Part shown: piece by piece, positions 17,531 through 31,800 of the stretch
Numbering within the stretch: position 1 is the stretch's first letter
Layout: the number at the start of each line of letters is the position of its first letter
Assembly: GCF_932526225.1 (NCBI RefSeq)
Contig: NC_064044.1
Coordinates: 4,705,747 to 4,769,746 of the forward strand
Reading direction: 5' to 3'
DNA: 64,000 nt
Origin: Nematostella vectensis
Taxonomy: Eukaryota > Cnidaria > Anthozoa > Actiniaria > Edwardsiidae
Translations under genes and position numbers: made by a program
The notes under the pieces: generated by a model
Database searches by the model: none
What the model was told of the DNA's origin: nothing
The model's input: only the letters and a program-made list of their open reading frames with translations

Positions 17531-20500
17531 GACCAGTCGATCTAGTTTTAAAAATAACGCGCGCGACAAATTAAAGAGATGATAATCGAGAAATGCCAAT
17601 ATAGATTTGTCGATTTTTTACATCTACAAAATGCATAAATCTACATGTTTAATAAAAAGAAAAAATTCACGATTAAAAAGAGGAAAATTCATGAATTATA
17701 GGCATTCTATTTCAGCTGCTTGTTTTTTTTACCCTTCCGAGATAATCAATTTCTCCCTCGTATCTTTCGCAGTTTGGGGTAAACAGTGGGTTAAACATTA
17801 TAAGGTGTCTGTGTCGCCTACTCAAAACATCAAGGCCGTAGCTAGAAAACTCTTTTGCAGGGGGGGGGGAGGGGTGCATCGGGGGCAAATTCCTGCTTTT
17901 CAAGGGGGAAACTGTCCCCCCCCTCGCTACCTCTAGCCCTGAACATTACTTATCTTTTGCAAACCTTTCATAAATCCGATTCCTCGGAGATTTCAAATGT
18001 TCTTGGAGATGGCATGTGTAGGTGTAATTGCTAGCATTTGCTCAATTCATTAATTTTTTCCCTTTTTTTTCGTTTTTTCAATTAAGCCGACAAAAGCATG
18101 CTCATCAACATAGAAAACAAAATGTTAATGCAAAAGGACCTGCTTTGGAGAATTGTAATAATGACACAAATGGAAAAGCTTGAAAAACGCGTTTGTTTTA
18201 ATTATTGCAATTTGTGTTATTGAAAATCGCCAAATTCGTGGGCGTCCTGTTTTTCAAGCATGCTCAATACTTTAGCAGATTGCTGATTGTAATTCAGCAC
18301 TTCATTAATTAAGCTATTATCTGGGAAAGATAACGAAATCGCTAACTCCAAGACCTATAAATTTTCGCCCGCGATAAAATTTTACTTTTTTTTACACTTT
18401 TTTCATTTTCTTTTTTACTGCATAGCGTGATATGATTTCTTAATTCATCCATCCTTGAAATGACATTCTTATCCTCAATTATCTCTCATTTGATCAGCAA
18501 TCTTGCCCATACAGGATCCCTTTAGTTTTACCAAAAAAGAACTGGAAATCGATTTGACAGGTTTCCCAGTAGAGTATACCGTCTTTGCAGATAATCCTAT
18601 TCACTTGTAAATAATTAAATCAGCTATTCAAATTCTCATTTATTCTTCAAATCCCGTGCTTTATGTACCTCATATTACGTTAGTATTCTTCAAGATGTAG
18701 GTTTCTTTATCGTAATAATATTTTTTAGAGATATGTTGAATTTGGCTCCTTTTTTTCATTTTTTTTTTCATTCCCTGAGGTCAGGTTTGCTCAAAACAAA
18801 TTAAATGATCCCCCGTTAAATGGCCCGGTGTATTAAATCATGTTTATAGTGTAGTCTTTTTTTCCTTTATGAAATTATATAAACACCAAACTCCCATTCA
18901 AATCCTAAAATAACTTTTATGTAATATAACTCCTGGACTAAAGACTCTCTGAATGACATTTTATATAAGAAATACTTTTGGATTATCTTGACATTTGAAT
19001 ATGCGATAGCTGGGAACGGGAAATTATTAAAAAGCGTGCAATACCAAACTCATAAAGATATGTAGATTTAGAAACTATAACAAATGTTAAACTGTATATT
19101 TGGATAAATAAACTATGAAGGCACTCTTTTCAAAGTCTATTTAGCCCCAAAATTGGATTTATTTAGAGGTATTATTAGAAACAGTTGTCAAAAAAGACTC
19201 GTCGTGAAAGAGAGGAGAAATATTGTTATCGTTAGCACCATCGCCATTATACTCACCTAGATTCTTACAGTTAGCTGTGTTCGGGTGTTGAAGCTTTGCT
19301 TTGTTATTAGTTTCTCGCAGGTCACCGCTTCACTTATTCAGGAAGTTATGTTTTCAAGGACTGAGAGTTTAAAAGCTCTGACTTCGTATATACTGATTGC
19401 CGATGAAGCCTGGGTACTAGATCCATCTGGTATGCTTCCGTTGTCCTTTTGTCTCAAAGACAAACAATTTGAAAACCTTCACGATGAAGTTGAGATGGCT
19501 ATCATTAACATGACAAGCTCGAAAATAGATGACTTGGACATTTTATATATTTGCTTGGTAGACATTTTGTCTATTGACATTTAGAGTATAGTTTTTTGTG
19601 GTCATTTAAGTACGGCTTTGTTGTTTTTAAGATGGACTTCCGCTATCTTTATTTCTCTTCAAGTCGTGGTGATGTCGAGAAAATGTGAAATCTCTAGCTT
19701 ATCGATTCAATCAGAAATCAGGTAGTGTCGCCGCCATCTTGTCACTACCTAGCAGCGATGAGGAGGCTCTGGTAACTATTCGCAGCAAAGTCTATTACAT
19801 CTTTTTGTTAAAATGCGCATTTTGTCATTTACTTAAAGTAAAACCTTGTTTTTTTAAACTGAAACCTTCAAAAATTTGAAAGTGATTGAATTTGGATGGA
19901 AGATATCTTTATAATCTTTTCACTTCTTCATTTATAAAACATAGGAAAAATTAGAATTAAGGAAGTAGTTTCAATAATTTCCAAAAAGAAAAAAATTTGG
20001 TTGTAGACTGATGTCAAAGCTGTCTGTATAAGAAATAATACTATAGCAGTAATATCTGCAAAAGATTAAAATTTCGGAACAACCTTAGGGCATATTATAT
20101 ATCGCGGCATGAGTGTTCTTTCGCTCGCCAAATCGTCATATTGAAGTTCCATTGTACCATATCGTACCGTAAAATGCCATTAAACAAATTTATAACCTAA
20201 TAATTATATGTTCTGCCCTGTGTGCGCGTGAGATATTTTTATGTGAGATGTTTCCCTCATAAAACATTCTGTTTTACCGACGTTCTTTCCATTTCGCTAT
20301 GAGTTCTTTATAACATTGGTTTGCTTTCATAAAAGCCAGTTTATACAGATTGTCAGTTGGGGGTTAAAAATAAATTTGACTCGAACATGTCACGACTGCA
20401 TCATGTTTTACCCATTTGACCATGAGTGCATCTAACAATGAGAAGAGGAAGTCGGGGCAAACAGGTGTACCCCAGAGCTCCATCAGCCGCGCAGTCAGAG

Positions 20501-21050
20501 GTGGATATCACATTATGAAATTATGAATCATGATCGCAGACGTGATGTCTTTCGTTGATGTTACCGAATTTAAAGGGGCAGCGTCATGGTACTGCGCATG
20601 TCTGGAGTCAGTGTTTATTGTAGGATTTTAATTGTCTACAACAGTTGAACTTTAGACTGCCAATGTTAAAATAATATGCAATATTTAATAATAATAAACT
20701 TTGTTTATTGACAGTTTGTGGTCACTTCCTTTGAAGTGGCCCACATGTACCAAAGGCTCATAAGTCAATATTAGAATTTGACTGAAATTTATTCTATTCG
20801 AAAAAAATGTATGTAAAAATTAATATGCAGGACACCGCAAGAAAGTACTTCTCATTTCCTATCTGTTTTCTTATCTGTTTTGTAGATCGTGCACTTTCTC
20901 TCATCCGGGGGTATATGTGATCTGGCGTGTCTCCCTGTTTTAATGGCCAAATTGTGGTTGCTAAGCCTCAATTTTGTGAGAGCAACCCTGTGTTGTATAT
21001 TAGAGACATTGTTATTATTACCTTATTTTTTAATAATCATATATTACAGC

Positions 21051-21206
21051 GGCGTAGTAAGGATTTTTAACAGGAGGGGGTCCAAAAGGTCATTTCAAGG
21101 CATTTTTTCCTGCAGTTTAGATAATGTCTCATACATTTACTGTATTTTTGGCTGCTAGAAGGGGGGGGGCGGGCCCCCTGGGCCACCCCCCTGGCTACGC
21201 CCCTGG
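21051..21206. mobile_element. 155-bp MITE, copy A
   Basis: It begins GGCGTAGTAAGGATTTTTAA and ends CCTGGCTACGCCCCTGG, with an internal ATAATGTCTCATACATTTAC block. A second copy with the same ends and core is at about 27344-27496 in an intron of the 19-exon gene. Confidence 0.8.
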
Positions 21207-21503
21207 ATTGCTAGATAAGTAGAAAAAGGACTCAATATTGGCTCCAACTACTCACTTTGATAGATATCACAGGCATTTCTTTTAGTAGCCCTTTAATAGT
21301 TTGGTGTACTTACAAGCTGATATGTGTCATTGTAATGGGTTTTCTGATGTTGTTTCTTTGAAACAGTAATGCACTATAGTAACAAATATTGAAACAAATG
21401 TTTTCTTTTATTGTAGTTTCTTTTATTGAAAGTGGAATTTTGTTCTGGTGTTCTTACATTGGCGATGTTCAGATGTTCTTAAACTCAGTATATAGATAAC
21501 CCC

Positions 21504-22722
21504 AGTGGCAGATCTAGGATTTTGAAAAGGGGGGTGACTTTTTTGACAGGCTGTCTTGTTTTTTTTTAAAGATTTTAAGGAATATATATTTCATGTTACA
21601 AAATCGTCTACAAAATTTCGAGAATACATTTATTTTTCCTGTTTATGAAAATCACGTTACTTATTGAAGTTTTGAATAAGTAGAGAACCAAAAGCATAAC
21701 AGCTCCTCTTACTACGGACTTTACTGGAGGAACACTTAGAAAAGAAGATAACGCCATCCGCCATGGTTGCGCTGCAATAAAACGCCTACAGACCTCCATT
21801 CTGTCGATCGACACTATTACGTATCCTATCGTGCAACCAAGCAAATTTTGCGAAAATCTTCCAGTTTTCGCTTTCTATTTTCGGGTGCAAGTGCATAAAT
21901 CACAACACAATTTAAAAGGAATTCTGTCGGCGGGTTGTCAAAAAAACTTGAAAAGCACATATTGCGTGCTATATGCCAGGCGGTGGCAAACGACTTTATT
22001 CAGTGAATAAAGGTAGCATCCTTTCGGCGTCTGGTGCTGGGTTAGCTATTCCCACATAACCTCCTACGAGCTCATTTATGAACTCATATGTCTATGCCCG
22101 CGGCAGTTGGTTGAAATCTAATTTTTTGCCAGGAATTCTTGTATCGCTGTTGCTAAAGCTTTGCCAGTGGGGCATGTTGATAAGTTCCTCGCAGCTTCAG
22201 TTTGCTTATCCACTCTACTATGTGCTAGCATGAATTTTCCGGTTGCACTCCGTCTAGCAAGTGGTAAGGGGGAGGGCTCTCCATAAAAGTAGACGATATG
22301 GTGATCGCCCTATCTTTTAGGGCATTAAATTCAACCAACTGCTATAAAATTCTTACGCTTTTACTATCCATAAGGGGGTCTCATCGGTCTCACAGTGATT
22401 TTAGGGCTTTGGATTAGAAATTGCTTTGACCAAACCCAAATGCTATCTTTTAGTGTTAAAAAATAATGCTGGAAAGTGCTTTTCTGTTCCGCAAGTCAAA
22501 ACATTCTGATTCAAAATGCATGCCTTGTTTCGCCTAGTGCAGTTGCCTGGCTTTCTGTCACGAACATTGTCTGTTTTTTGTCCAGTGAATAGTATTGCGA
22601 TACATCCAATTCGGCCATAACAATTTGCAACGATTTATCTTTTTATGTTTATACGCTTTTTTTTTCGCCCAAAAGGGGGGTGACATGTCACCCCCGTCAC
22701 CACCCCTGGATCCGCCACTACC
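21504..22722. mobile_element. About 1.2-kb non-autonomous DNA transposon
   Basis: The left end CAGTGGCAGATCTAGGATTT and right end CCTGGATCCGCCACT are inverted copies, each followed inward by a GGGGGGTGAC / GTCACCCCC block. The interior has no transposase frame. The target duplication is ambiguous. Confidence 0.6.
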
Positions 22723-22767
22723 CTGAAGTGTTAGAAGAGACTAATTACACAATCATGTAAATTGTTT

Positions 22768-22901
22768 CAAATTGTTAATAAATGACACTGAAACTTACAC
22801 TGTGTTCAGCTGTTGGTGTTTGTTAGTGCCCTGATGGAGACAAAATTATCGGCTCACCCATAGGCACAGTGTAAGTTTCAGCGCCTTTTATTAACAATTT
22901 C
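22768..22901. repeat. 134-bp fold-back element
   Basis: AATTGTTAATAAA followed by CTGAAACTTACACTGTG on the left is mirrored by CACAGTGTAAGTTTCAG followed by TTTATTAACAATT on the right. Confidence 0.75.
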
Positions 22902-23312
22902 ATACAGATTTCTAGTACTACTTTTCCCCATATAATTACTGTACCCACTGATCACCTATGATCTTGGGTTTCCCTTTGGGCAATTGTTTTCTAAATGATC
23001 ACACGCCATCGTAGCTATTTGACCGCACGGTCGCAGCCGATCGCAAAGCTGGTGTTTCCATAATAAGCTCACGCTGCAGGCCACGTAAGATTTTTTTGGA
23101 AAAAAAAGATTAGGGGGCACAGCCACGCCTCTTCTGGTCATTTCATTACAATTTTTGAAAATATTGGGGGGGGGGGAGCACATGCCCCCAGTGCCCCACC
23201 CCCTGCTACGGCCCTGCATGGCCGCACGATTTGTTTGCTACGCACTATTGAATGACTTGAATGACCTACGTTATCATGTGCCCAAAAATTGCTAGAATAC
23301 AAACCACGGGCT

Positions 23313-23935
23313 ATAGTGTAACTTTTGTCCAAAGTGATGTCTGATGCTTAAATGTGGACTTTAAAAGCACACTAGCATACACACATTGGCACCAGTCGGG
23401 CCAAGACGGGACGCTGGTGCCAATGTGTGTATGCTAGTGTGCTTCTAAAGTTCACATTCGTCTGATGCTTGTTAGTGTTGAATACATCACGCATTCCTGT
23501 ATTTGCCTTGTTTTCTCTCCTATTGAGCTCACTGCGCTTACGATCTTTCATACGACACGCTTGGTAACCGCCGTCGGCCGCTGACTGGTGAATTAGTAGC
23601 CTCGACCACCAGCGGCGGCGTGTGTGTGTGTTGGGGGGGGGGGGGGGGAGTGGGGAGGCGGCGCTGGTGATCGAGCTCATCATTTACCAGGCGGCGGAGG
23701 CTTACCCAGCGCGTCGTCGTAAGCGCAGTGAGCTTACCCTGGTTACCAGGCTTCGGGCTTCGTGGCGATAACGAAATCATTGTTGCCGCGAAGCTCGGAG
23801 CCTCTGGTACCCAGGCTCGGTATAGGAACGAAACAAAGGCAAATAATACAGTAAGGCAAATGCAGTAGGGGTGCGTGTTTTATTCAACAATAACAAGCAT
23901 TAGACATTAGACATCACTTTGGACTAAAGTTATAC
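23313..23935. mobile_element. 620-bp fold-back element with a nested 31-bp perfect hairpin
   Basis: The outer arms around TTTGTCCAAAGTGATGTCTGA on the left are inverted at 23888-23935, with further paired blocks (GATGCTTGTTAGTGTTGAATA and its partner; GAGCTCACTGCGCTTACG and its partner). Within the left arm is a perfect 31-bp hairpin (23365-23395 and 23414-23444). The centre also carries a copy of the TACCCTGG-ended element family (about 23735-23820). Confidence 0.65.
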
Positions 23936-24289
23936 AGAACACGTGATACAGAACACGTGAACAGACAAGTTAGGGTTTGAGAAAAACCGGGGAGTCCTAG
24001 GTTGAGGGCCGGAGAAAAAAACTTGACTGGGAGCAAGGGCGGTAGGAACAGAGTTTGTTAGGGTAAAATTCTGATAACTTTTCTTAGTCGCACAGATTTC
24101 GGCAAGCGCGTGGAATTGAATGTTTTTTCTCGCTTGTAATACACAATAAACACCTTTCTCGACTGTGTTATTGTAGGAGATAAAATTAGGGCCGTAGCAG
24201 GGGGTGGGGAACTGGTTGCACTCCCCCCCCCAACCTTTTCAAAAATTATATGGAAACGACCAGTAGGGGCGTTGCTGTGGCCCCCATTG

Positions 24290-24485
24290 TTTTGTTAACT
24301 TTCATTGTTTTGTTAACTTTCATTGTTTTGTTAACTTTCATTGTTTTGTTAACTTTCATTGTTTTGTTAACTTTCATTGTTTTGTTAACTTTCATTGTTT
24401 TGTTAACTTTCATTGTTTTGTTAACTTTCATTGTTTTGTTAACTTTCATTGTTTTGTTAACTTTCATTGTTTTGTTAACTTTCTG
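24290..24485. repeat. 18-bp tandem repeat, about 11 copies
   Basis: The unit TTGTTTTGTTAACTTTCA is repeated almost perfectly, followed by a long C run. It generates spurious repetitive open frames on both strands. Confidence 0.97.
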
Positions 24486-24726
24486 TATCGTGCCCTACCC
24501 CCCCCCCCCCCCCCAATAATCCGAGTCCTACTACCTATGCTACGGCTATGAAAATTCAAATGTTACTAAAGTGACGATTTTATAGTTTATAAAAGCACAA
24601 AAAAACTTCAATTTCAACAACAAGAATTTAATCAGATTCTCTTGCCATTTCTCAACAAATATACAATAGTTTGAGCTCAGTAGTTTGACCTGCCGAGACA
24701 GGGCAAAAAATGGCAAAATTTAAATT

Positions 24727-25010
24727 GTAAGGTTGTGTTAGCTTACATTTTGATTATATTTTGCCTAGAGGTTCCTTTCATAAAATAAAACAAAATAAGC
24801 TTTAGTATTTTTTGGTAGATGATCTTGAGATATGATTGAGCAAAGTTGCCATAGACTTTGAAAAAAGCAGCAATTTCGCCCAAATTGGGCAATTTCAGAC
24901 AAATCAAGAGTCTTACATTTTGCAAAATCTCAAGAACGGATTATCTACCAAAAAATAATAAAGCCTATTTTGTTTTATATTACACAAGGAACACAACCTT
25001 ACAATTTGAA
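24727..25010. mobile_element. Imperfect inverted repeat, about 280 bp
   Basis: The left arm (AAGGTTGTGTTAGC, then AATAAGCTTTAGTATTTTTT, GGTAGATGATCTTGAGAT) is matched by the right arm (ATCTCAAGAACGGATTATCT, ACCAAAAAATAATAAAGCC, AACACAACCTTAC). Flanking TTTCTCAACAAATATA blocks at about 24650 and 25157 are direct repeats. Probably a degenerate fold-back transposon. Confidence 0.6.
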
Positions 25011-25870
25011 CTGTGCCATATTTTGCTCCTTTCAACTGCCGATATTAGCAGCATGAAGAAAATTGGTGCCGCTAAAATTACGATTTTATAGTGGACATAG
25101 ACAACGGAAAACATTCAATGCCTACAAAAAAGCTCAATTCAGATTTGCCTGCACTTTCTCAACAAATATAAAATACTTTGAACTTACATAGGCTGACAAT
25201 TTACTGGGTTATTTGAATAAAGTGAAAACTGCGAAAGTAATAAAAACTATTTTCATAAAATTCAAGTTGCACAATTCATTAATATAATTACTTTGCGGAT
25301 AAGGGAGCTTGAGGCTTTTATAACAGCACTTTTATTATTTTAGCTCTTTATTTTGCCATGTTTATGTCAAAGGTGCTAGGCAACCCAAGATTTGTTTGGC
25401 TAGCTACACAGGTATCCCGGCCATGTGACCTCGTATGACGTCACGACCCCCGACACCTAAAAAAAAAATGCGACTTTTTGATGTATTTCTAACCAGCAAG
25501 ATCCGGACAAATTGACTTTAAAATGCTTGGATTCTACTCCTGTGTGAGCATTCACTAAGTGAGGGCCCTAGACTCCATTGAATGTAACCGTAGATCGCAG
25601 CCAAGACAAGAAATCGGTGGTATTTGACTTGGAATCAAATCGAAGTTGTGCAAACTTTGCAAGCTGCATGTTAATAATTGAATTTCTACGGCAAAAAGCG
25701 CTTCCGTTGAGCTCATTTATTGCCCTTGCTGTACTAAGGTTCGACAGAAGAAAGCTATGCTATAGATTATAAGACAGACAACAAACCTGAGACACTGAAA
25801 ACATCAGATCGCGAGGGTGCGAAAAAGAACCCGAAGTTACATCCAAGAATAAGAAATCAAAAGGCATAAC

Positions 25871-28800
25871 ATGGTGAAAAAAGGGAAGAAGAAATCATAT
25901 AACGTCGAAGATGCAGAAAAAGAGTCTGACATTCCTAAGAAGGGTAAAGGAAAGGTGAAGAAATTAGCGAGTTTAGACGGCGAAGGGGCTTCTACCGGCG
26001 CTTCTAATCATGGCTCGGAAGAGAAGACTATTGGACTCGGACACGAAGAAGAACAAAACATCGTTAAAGATCCTGAAACTAGTGATTCTGTTAATCCAGA
26101 GAATGTTATTGAGGTCCTGGATGCCGAAATCGGAGAGAAACCTGAGGAAAACATGTCTAGAGAGGGAACCAAGGAGAAAATAGGGAGCAAGCGAAAGGTT
26201 CGCCGCAAAAGTAAGAAAGATTCCGTAAAGGAGAATGTGCAAACGGGAGACAGTTTACCGGAAGAACCAGAGGAAGCAGATGGGAAGGAAGCTAGGAGAA
26301 GGCCTACATTGACTGAATTGAGAGCTGGAAGCATAGAGGAAGGGGATAAAGATGGACCAGAAACTCTCCTAGAAGAAGAGGTAAACTATTGCAGATTTGT
26401 TGTTGTATTGTCAAGTGGAAGAAAGTGTTAATGGTCCCCCCCCCCATTCACAGGCCCCATCCCCCTAAACACATCTGCCAACCACCCCCCCTTTACACTT
26501 ATCCCTCAATCGTATAATAACTCCATTTATTTGATTTTAAAGTACCTTAAAAATTCATCACCTGAAATTATTTAGTCCTAGAGACCTGGGGCGGATACAG
26601 GGGGTGGATATCCACCCCCCTTTTTGAGTAAAAAAAAAAAAAAAAAAATGAAAAGTCCCTTTGTTTGAAGAAAATAAATGTCTGAGGGTTTGGGGGTACT
26701 GTCCATGTACCTTCGCCTGATTGGGGGTACTGTCCATGTACCTTCGCCTGCTTGACTTTGCTGATGCAACAAATCCTTGAATTTAGCATGAAGTATTGTT
26801 AGATCTATGTGACCTACCAAGAACCACTGGGTCAGTTATAAGCCGTCTATCCGGCCATTATCCACCCCCCATTTTGAGGTTCTTGGTCCGCCCCTGGGGA
26901 CATTTATACCTTTATTTTTAAGGCCTATCCCCACCATGCCTGCTGTATGCCAAATTGTATTCGTTTCCAATAACTGACCAATTAGAATCATTTTCCAGAA
27001 AATTTTCCCGTCAGTAACATGGTGTCGCTAGAGAGAGTATTTGAAATGGTTTCCTTTAAATTCAATATTTTTTTATTCCTTTAAGCAACAAGATTTCTTT
27101 CATTATTCCCATTCACAGTCACAAAGGCAGGTCAAGACTAAAACTTCACTTTCAAAATTATTTTTGGTGAATGTCAATCAACAGGTTTCCATGGAGAATA
27201 AAGAGCCCTGTCACATAATAAACCCTTGAAATGCTAACTCTAAAGTGACCATTTTATTTTTGACATGGTAAATGTTTACCAAATTGGCTTTGAGGAAGAG
27301 TTTTTTTAAGAGACTGGTAACTTTAAGCATGAGTGAAACCAGCAGCAGTAGCCAGGATTTTTAACAGGAGGGGGCCCAAAAGGCCATTTCAAGGCATTTT
27401 CCCCTATATTTTAGATGATGTCTCATACATTTACTGCATTTTTTGGCTGCTATATAAAGGGGGGGATCCGGGGCCACCCCCTGGCTACGCCCCTGGAAAC
27501 ACTCATTCATGAGCAAAAGCAAAGACTCGCTCGATTGAGCATTTGTTTGAGCAAATATTTTTTATTCAACCCTGAGACCTGTTTATTATAGTTCATTGAA
27601 ATAATTGTGCCATGTCTTCACTTGAAGTTGCCAAGAAGAGTTTGAGCTCTAAACATTTGATTGAGCATTTGTTTGAGCAAATATTTTTTATTCAACCCTG
27701 AGACCTGTTTATTATAGTTCATTGGAATAATTGTGTCATGTCTTCACTTGAAGTTGCCAAGAAGCTTAGCAAAATTTTTATTCTGTATTTTGTGTTACTC
27801 TCTTAGGGTTTGGCTGCTGTTGAGGATGCCAAGGCAGCAGATCAACCTGCCGAACAACGTGCTGATGAAACGGACACTAAAGAGACTAAAGTAGATGTTG
27901 GTCTAGAGCGTAAGATCTCTCGTGACCGACTCACATCAATTAAAGTCCCCACCACTGATGCCAAAGATCAGGTTTCTGTGCCCTTACCTGTAGAGGAAGA
28001 AAAAGGTGGAGAACTGGAGGAAGTTGAGGTGCAGAAAGATGCCAAAGCCTCTGAAGAAGAAACTGCTGTTGTTGATGTAGAGGGTGTTGAAGAGGATAAA
28101 GTTGAGGGTGTTGCAAAGGTTCAAGATGAGGTCGAAGAGCAGAAAGAAGTCAAAGCCTCTGAAGAAGAAACTGCTGTTGTTGATGTAGAGGGTGTTGAAG
28201 AAGATAAAGTTGAGGGTGTTGAAAAGGTTCAAGATGAGGTCGAAGAGCAAAAAGAAGAAGTCAAAGCCACTGAAAAAGAAATGGCTGTTGTTGACGTTGA
28301 GGGTGCCTCGGAAGATAAAGTTGAGGGTGATGTTGTGGCGCAAGATAAGCAGGATGACTTACCAGCTGAGGTTGCCGTTGAGTTGCCCCAGGAGGGTGAG
28401 GATGCAGCTGATGGTAAAGTGGAGGAATCTAATGTTACCAAGGATGAAGATGTTGCAAAACCTGAAGCTTTTGTAGAGTATGAAGTAGACGATGAGCTGC
28501 CATGGGCCATGTACAGATCTCTTGATCCACCTCAGGGAAAGACCCCCATTGAGGAGGATGATGACTGGCCAAAATCTGATGAGGAAGAGGATTACGGTGA
28601 GTCTGGACAAATTATAATTATATTATCAAGACACCTTGATAATATGATATGGCAAGGAACCAAAAGATGGTTTTGTTACAGATCAAAAATATTGTTGAAT
28701 CAAGATTATTTCGAATGTATGGTTGGTGGTGGGACCAGAAACCTGGTCTTACGCGCTTGTGCGGAAGCGCGTAGTTTGGCTTTCTCCGCGTAATCCACAA

Positions 28801-31800
28801 ATTGCCGTGTAATCCCATGTAATTTGGCTAAATTTTAAAAGACAAAACATTTAAGTGCACAGCTGATGTCTTCTTTTACGGTTTCGTTCTTTGCTGAACC
28901 GTGAAGGCCTAGGACTAATAATAAAATAATTTTTTTAATTGGCTGGTGGCTAGGAGCCAATGAAAACTCGCCAAAGAAATTTTCGCGCAAAAAATACACC
29001 TTTTCAAGTATTTCGTGCTTTCCTTCGGTACAAAATGAAGTTTGGGTGTAACGGTTGATATTCTGTGTAATTTAGCGCATAATTCAGTAAAGAATCCTGC
29101 AAGATTTTGATTTTTAAAGAAAAATGTATTGCCAAATCCCGCGTAATTTAGCATGTAATGATTAATTTTCCACGTAATTTAGCGCGTAATTTAGCAAAGA
29201 ATCCTTTGTAATTTTGAGTTTTTTTCCGCGTAATTCCAGAAGCCCTGTCTATATTGTAATGCAAGATATAAATTTATAGACAGGCCTCTGGAATTATGCA
29301 CTAATGGGAAAATGCTAGCCTCGTTTTCTGGATTCTATTGGCTGAGCGGCTTGTCGGTTAATGACGTCACTTTTGATATGCCGCCAGACCTGAAGCAAAA
29401 CACTCAAAATCAGGATATTGGCATGTCTTTGGGCTTGTATGGAGCTGGGTTGAGATGTCTATGGCTTATAAGGGAAACTGTTTTATGAGCATTTAAGCAT
29501 AAAATCAATTGAGTATAGTACATACTCACTGCTACTGAGATTTTTTACTTCATCTGAGCCTGGTTTTGGTAGATTCTCCAAGTGACAGAGTACTGTATAT
29601 TTTGCGAGTCCGGAACACACAGGTCTTATTCGTGAAGTATTTGTTGTTTAACCCCACCGCTAGATATCGTGTATATAACAAGCGATCTAATAATAGCTTA
29701 CATATAATATTTGCTAAATAATAATATATTCAAATTCGAAGGGTTAAAGTCACAGCTTTGGCTTTTTGGAAAGATAAGTCCTTTAGTGTTTTGCCAGGCA
29801 TCGGGGATAGCCTATCGCAGAGAATATTTAACAACAGAGGGCTGTCACGAGATGCAGGAACCAGGCTAGTAAAATGCATAAATTCCCTCTCAGCACATAA
29901 ATCACAAAATTCTGAAAAAAATGCATAATAGTGCATAATTTAACAACAACAACAAAAAAACACTTTAAAGAAATAAAGGCTAGTTTTGCCATACATCAAA
30001 ATGTCTAGCTTTTTGTCCATTTTTTCGGCCTTATTTGTAAAATGATGAAAACACAAGATTTTAAAACTGTTTGAGTTTAGCAAATTTCATTTTTTGTATT
30101 TCTTTTTGATTTCCATTGCTATTAAAGCATATCTTCCATATTACCAAAACTTCTGGTTTATAACTGTTATTTTAGCTCATGGATAATTTTGAAAAATGGT
30201 TTGTATCTTTATTATAATATTAATTAAATTATTTTAGCATCACTCTCCTCAAAATCAGATTCCTTATTTGTCCTATGTCTATTCCCAGATGCACCAGAAA
30301 ACCCTGATCTCTCAGACATTGATGAAGTCATGGGAAAGCTTGATGGTGGTGAAACAGAACTAGAAACTACTTCCCCACCACCTCCTGTTATTAAACCAGA
30401 GGAGAAAGAACCACAGACCAGGAGGATCCAGGAATTGAAGCAGGGTCTTGCAGAAGAACCAATCTTGGAGTACATAGAGGAGTTTGAGAAGAAAATGCAA
30501 GAGGAAATTGTGATGATTGGGCAGATATCGCTTGAAGAGATTCAGGTGGGTGTCTGTGTGTGTCCATCCAGGTGTTTATCTGTCTGTTCATTCGTCCATC
30601 TGTTTGTCTGTACAGGGCTGACAATTGCATCTTTAACTAATTTTGCTTTACAAAAATCCCACCATTTGTTTTTTATTTGATAATATTTTATAATGTGTAT
30701 GTATTTGTACGATTGTATTTGGCCCTTCTATAATAAGTCTGTTCATGACCTTATTTTCAACCCTTTTGTTTCCTAGGACCCTGTAGGAGCATAAATTTCG
30801 TCCGTTTTTTGTCCTTATTCCCAACCAATAGTAGTGTTTCCATGACAATAGGCAATAGGACAATAGTGTAAACTTTGTCTGTTTATGTCCTAATTTCCAA
30901 CCTTTCTAAGGATGAGGAACGTCACTTGCGCGATGAGCACATCGCCTTCCAGCAACAACAGGCTAAGGTACAGAGACAACGTCTTGAGGAGATCATGGAG
31001 CGCATGGAGGAAGCCAAGAAAACTGTCATGCATAAGCTGAAAGAGCGTCGCAAGCAACTGCAGAGTAGAGAGGTGAACGCAAAAGAACAAAAACACATAA
31101 CTATTCCACATCCCCAATACTCTTTAACAATGACTGCCTTCTTTAGCCAAAAGTTTAGTATTAACCGCTTGATGTATAAATAATGTGTTGCCATTGATAG
31201 TTGCATATGTACATTGTTCATTGTATATAGGAGAGATATTTACAGAATGTTTGAGAAATTTAAGTACAATTAATGAATTAAAAACATGAACAAAATTAAA
31301 AAGCACCTGCTTCTGTGTCCACAAAAACCCAAATAAAATTTTGTCTGACAACACAGATTTTCATGTTTGTTTAAGATGAGGAAGTTTTTCTGTGCAAGTA
31401 CAGTTATTAACTGGTTCAAATTCAGAAGTCCAACTAATCATCTATGATTGTTGAAGTATTTGTTGTTGTCTTTCTCAAACCTTCTTATGAGGGAGGAAGC
31501 TACATTAGTTACTGTATCCATTTTTTTTATCTGTAAAATAAATCTTTGACTTTTACCTATTGTACAATTTGTACAATGCTTATGGTTTTACTAAAAACAT
31601 TTTGAAACAAAGTACAGGAACTTGTGATTAAATTTCTAGCAACAACAATGTACTTTCCCAATAATTGTTGTTTTGGAAAGAAAGTGCTCAAAATTTGTTC
31701 TTGAAAATACAAATTTTAAAAGAGTATATTTTTTTACATTAAATGAGAAAAAAGTCACCTACAGAACCTGTTTTGGATGGTTGTTATTTTTTTGCAAATG

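Larger units (their letters stand above)
17531..25870. other. 8.3-kb region without recognised genes
   Basis: The region is AT-rich and contains remnants of non-autonomous transposons (21051-21206, about 21504-22722, 22768-22901, 23313-23935, 24727-25010) and an 18-bp repeat (24290-24485). The frames at 19285-19584 and 19685-19879 are the least repetitive but have no domain I recognise. The segment around 19726-19740 carries GCCGCCATCTTG, a YY1-type motif often seen at transcription starts. The promoters of the minus-strand oxygenase and the plus-strand 19-exon gene must lie at its two ends. Confidence 0.55.

Noticed and set aside
19285-19879. Open frames near a YY1-type motif
   Set aside because: No family resemblance and no consistent exon joining. 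A non-coding transcript is possible but unsupported.
24246-24519. Repetitive frames with VNKTMK or LLTFIV units
   Set aside because: They are generated by the 18-bp tandem repeat at 24290-24485.
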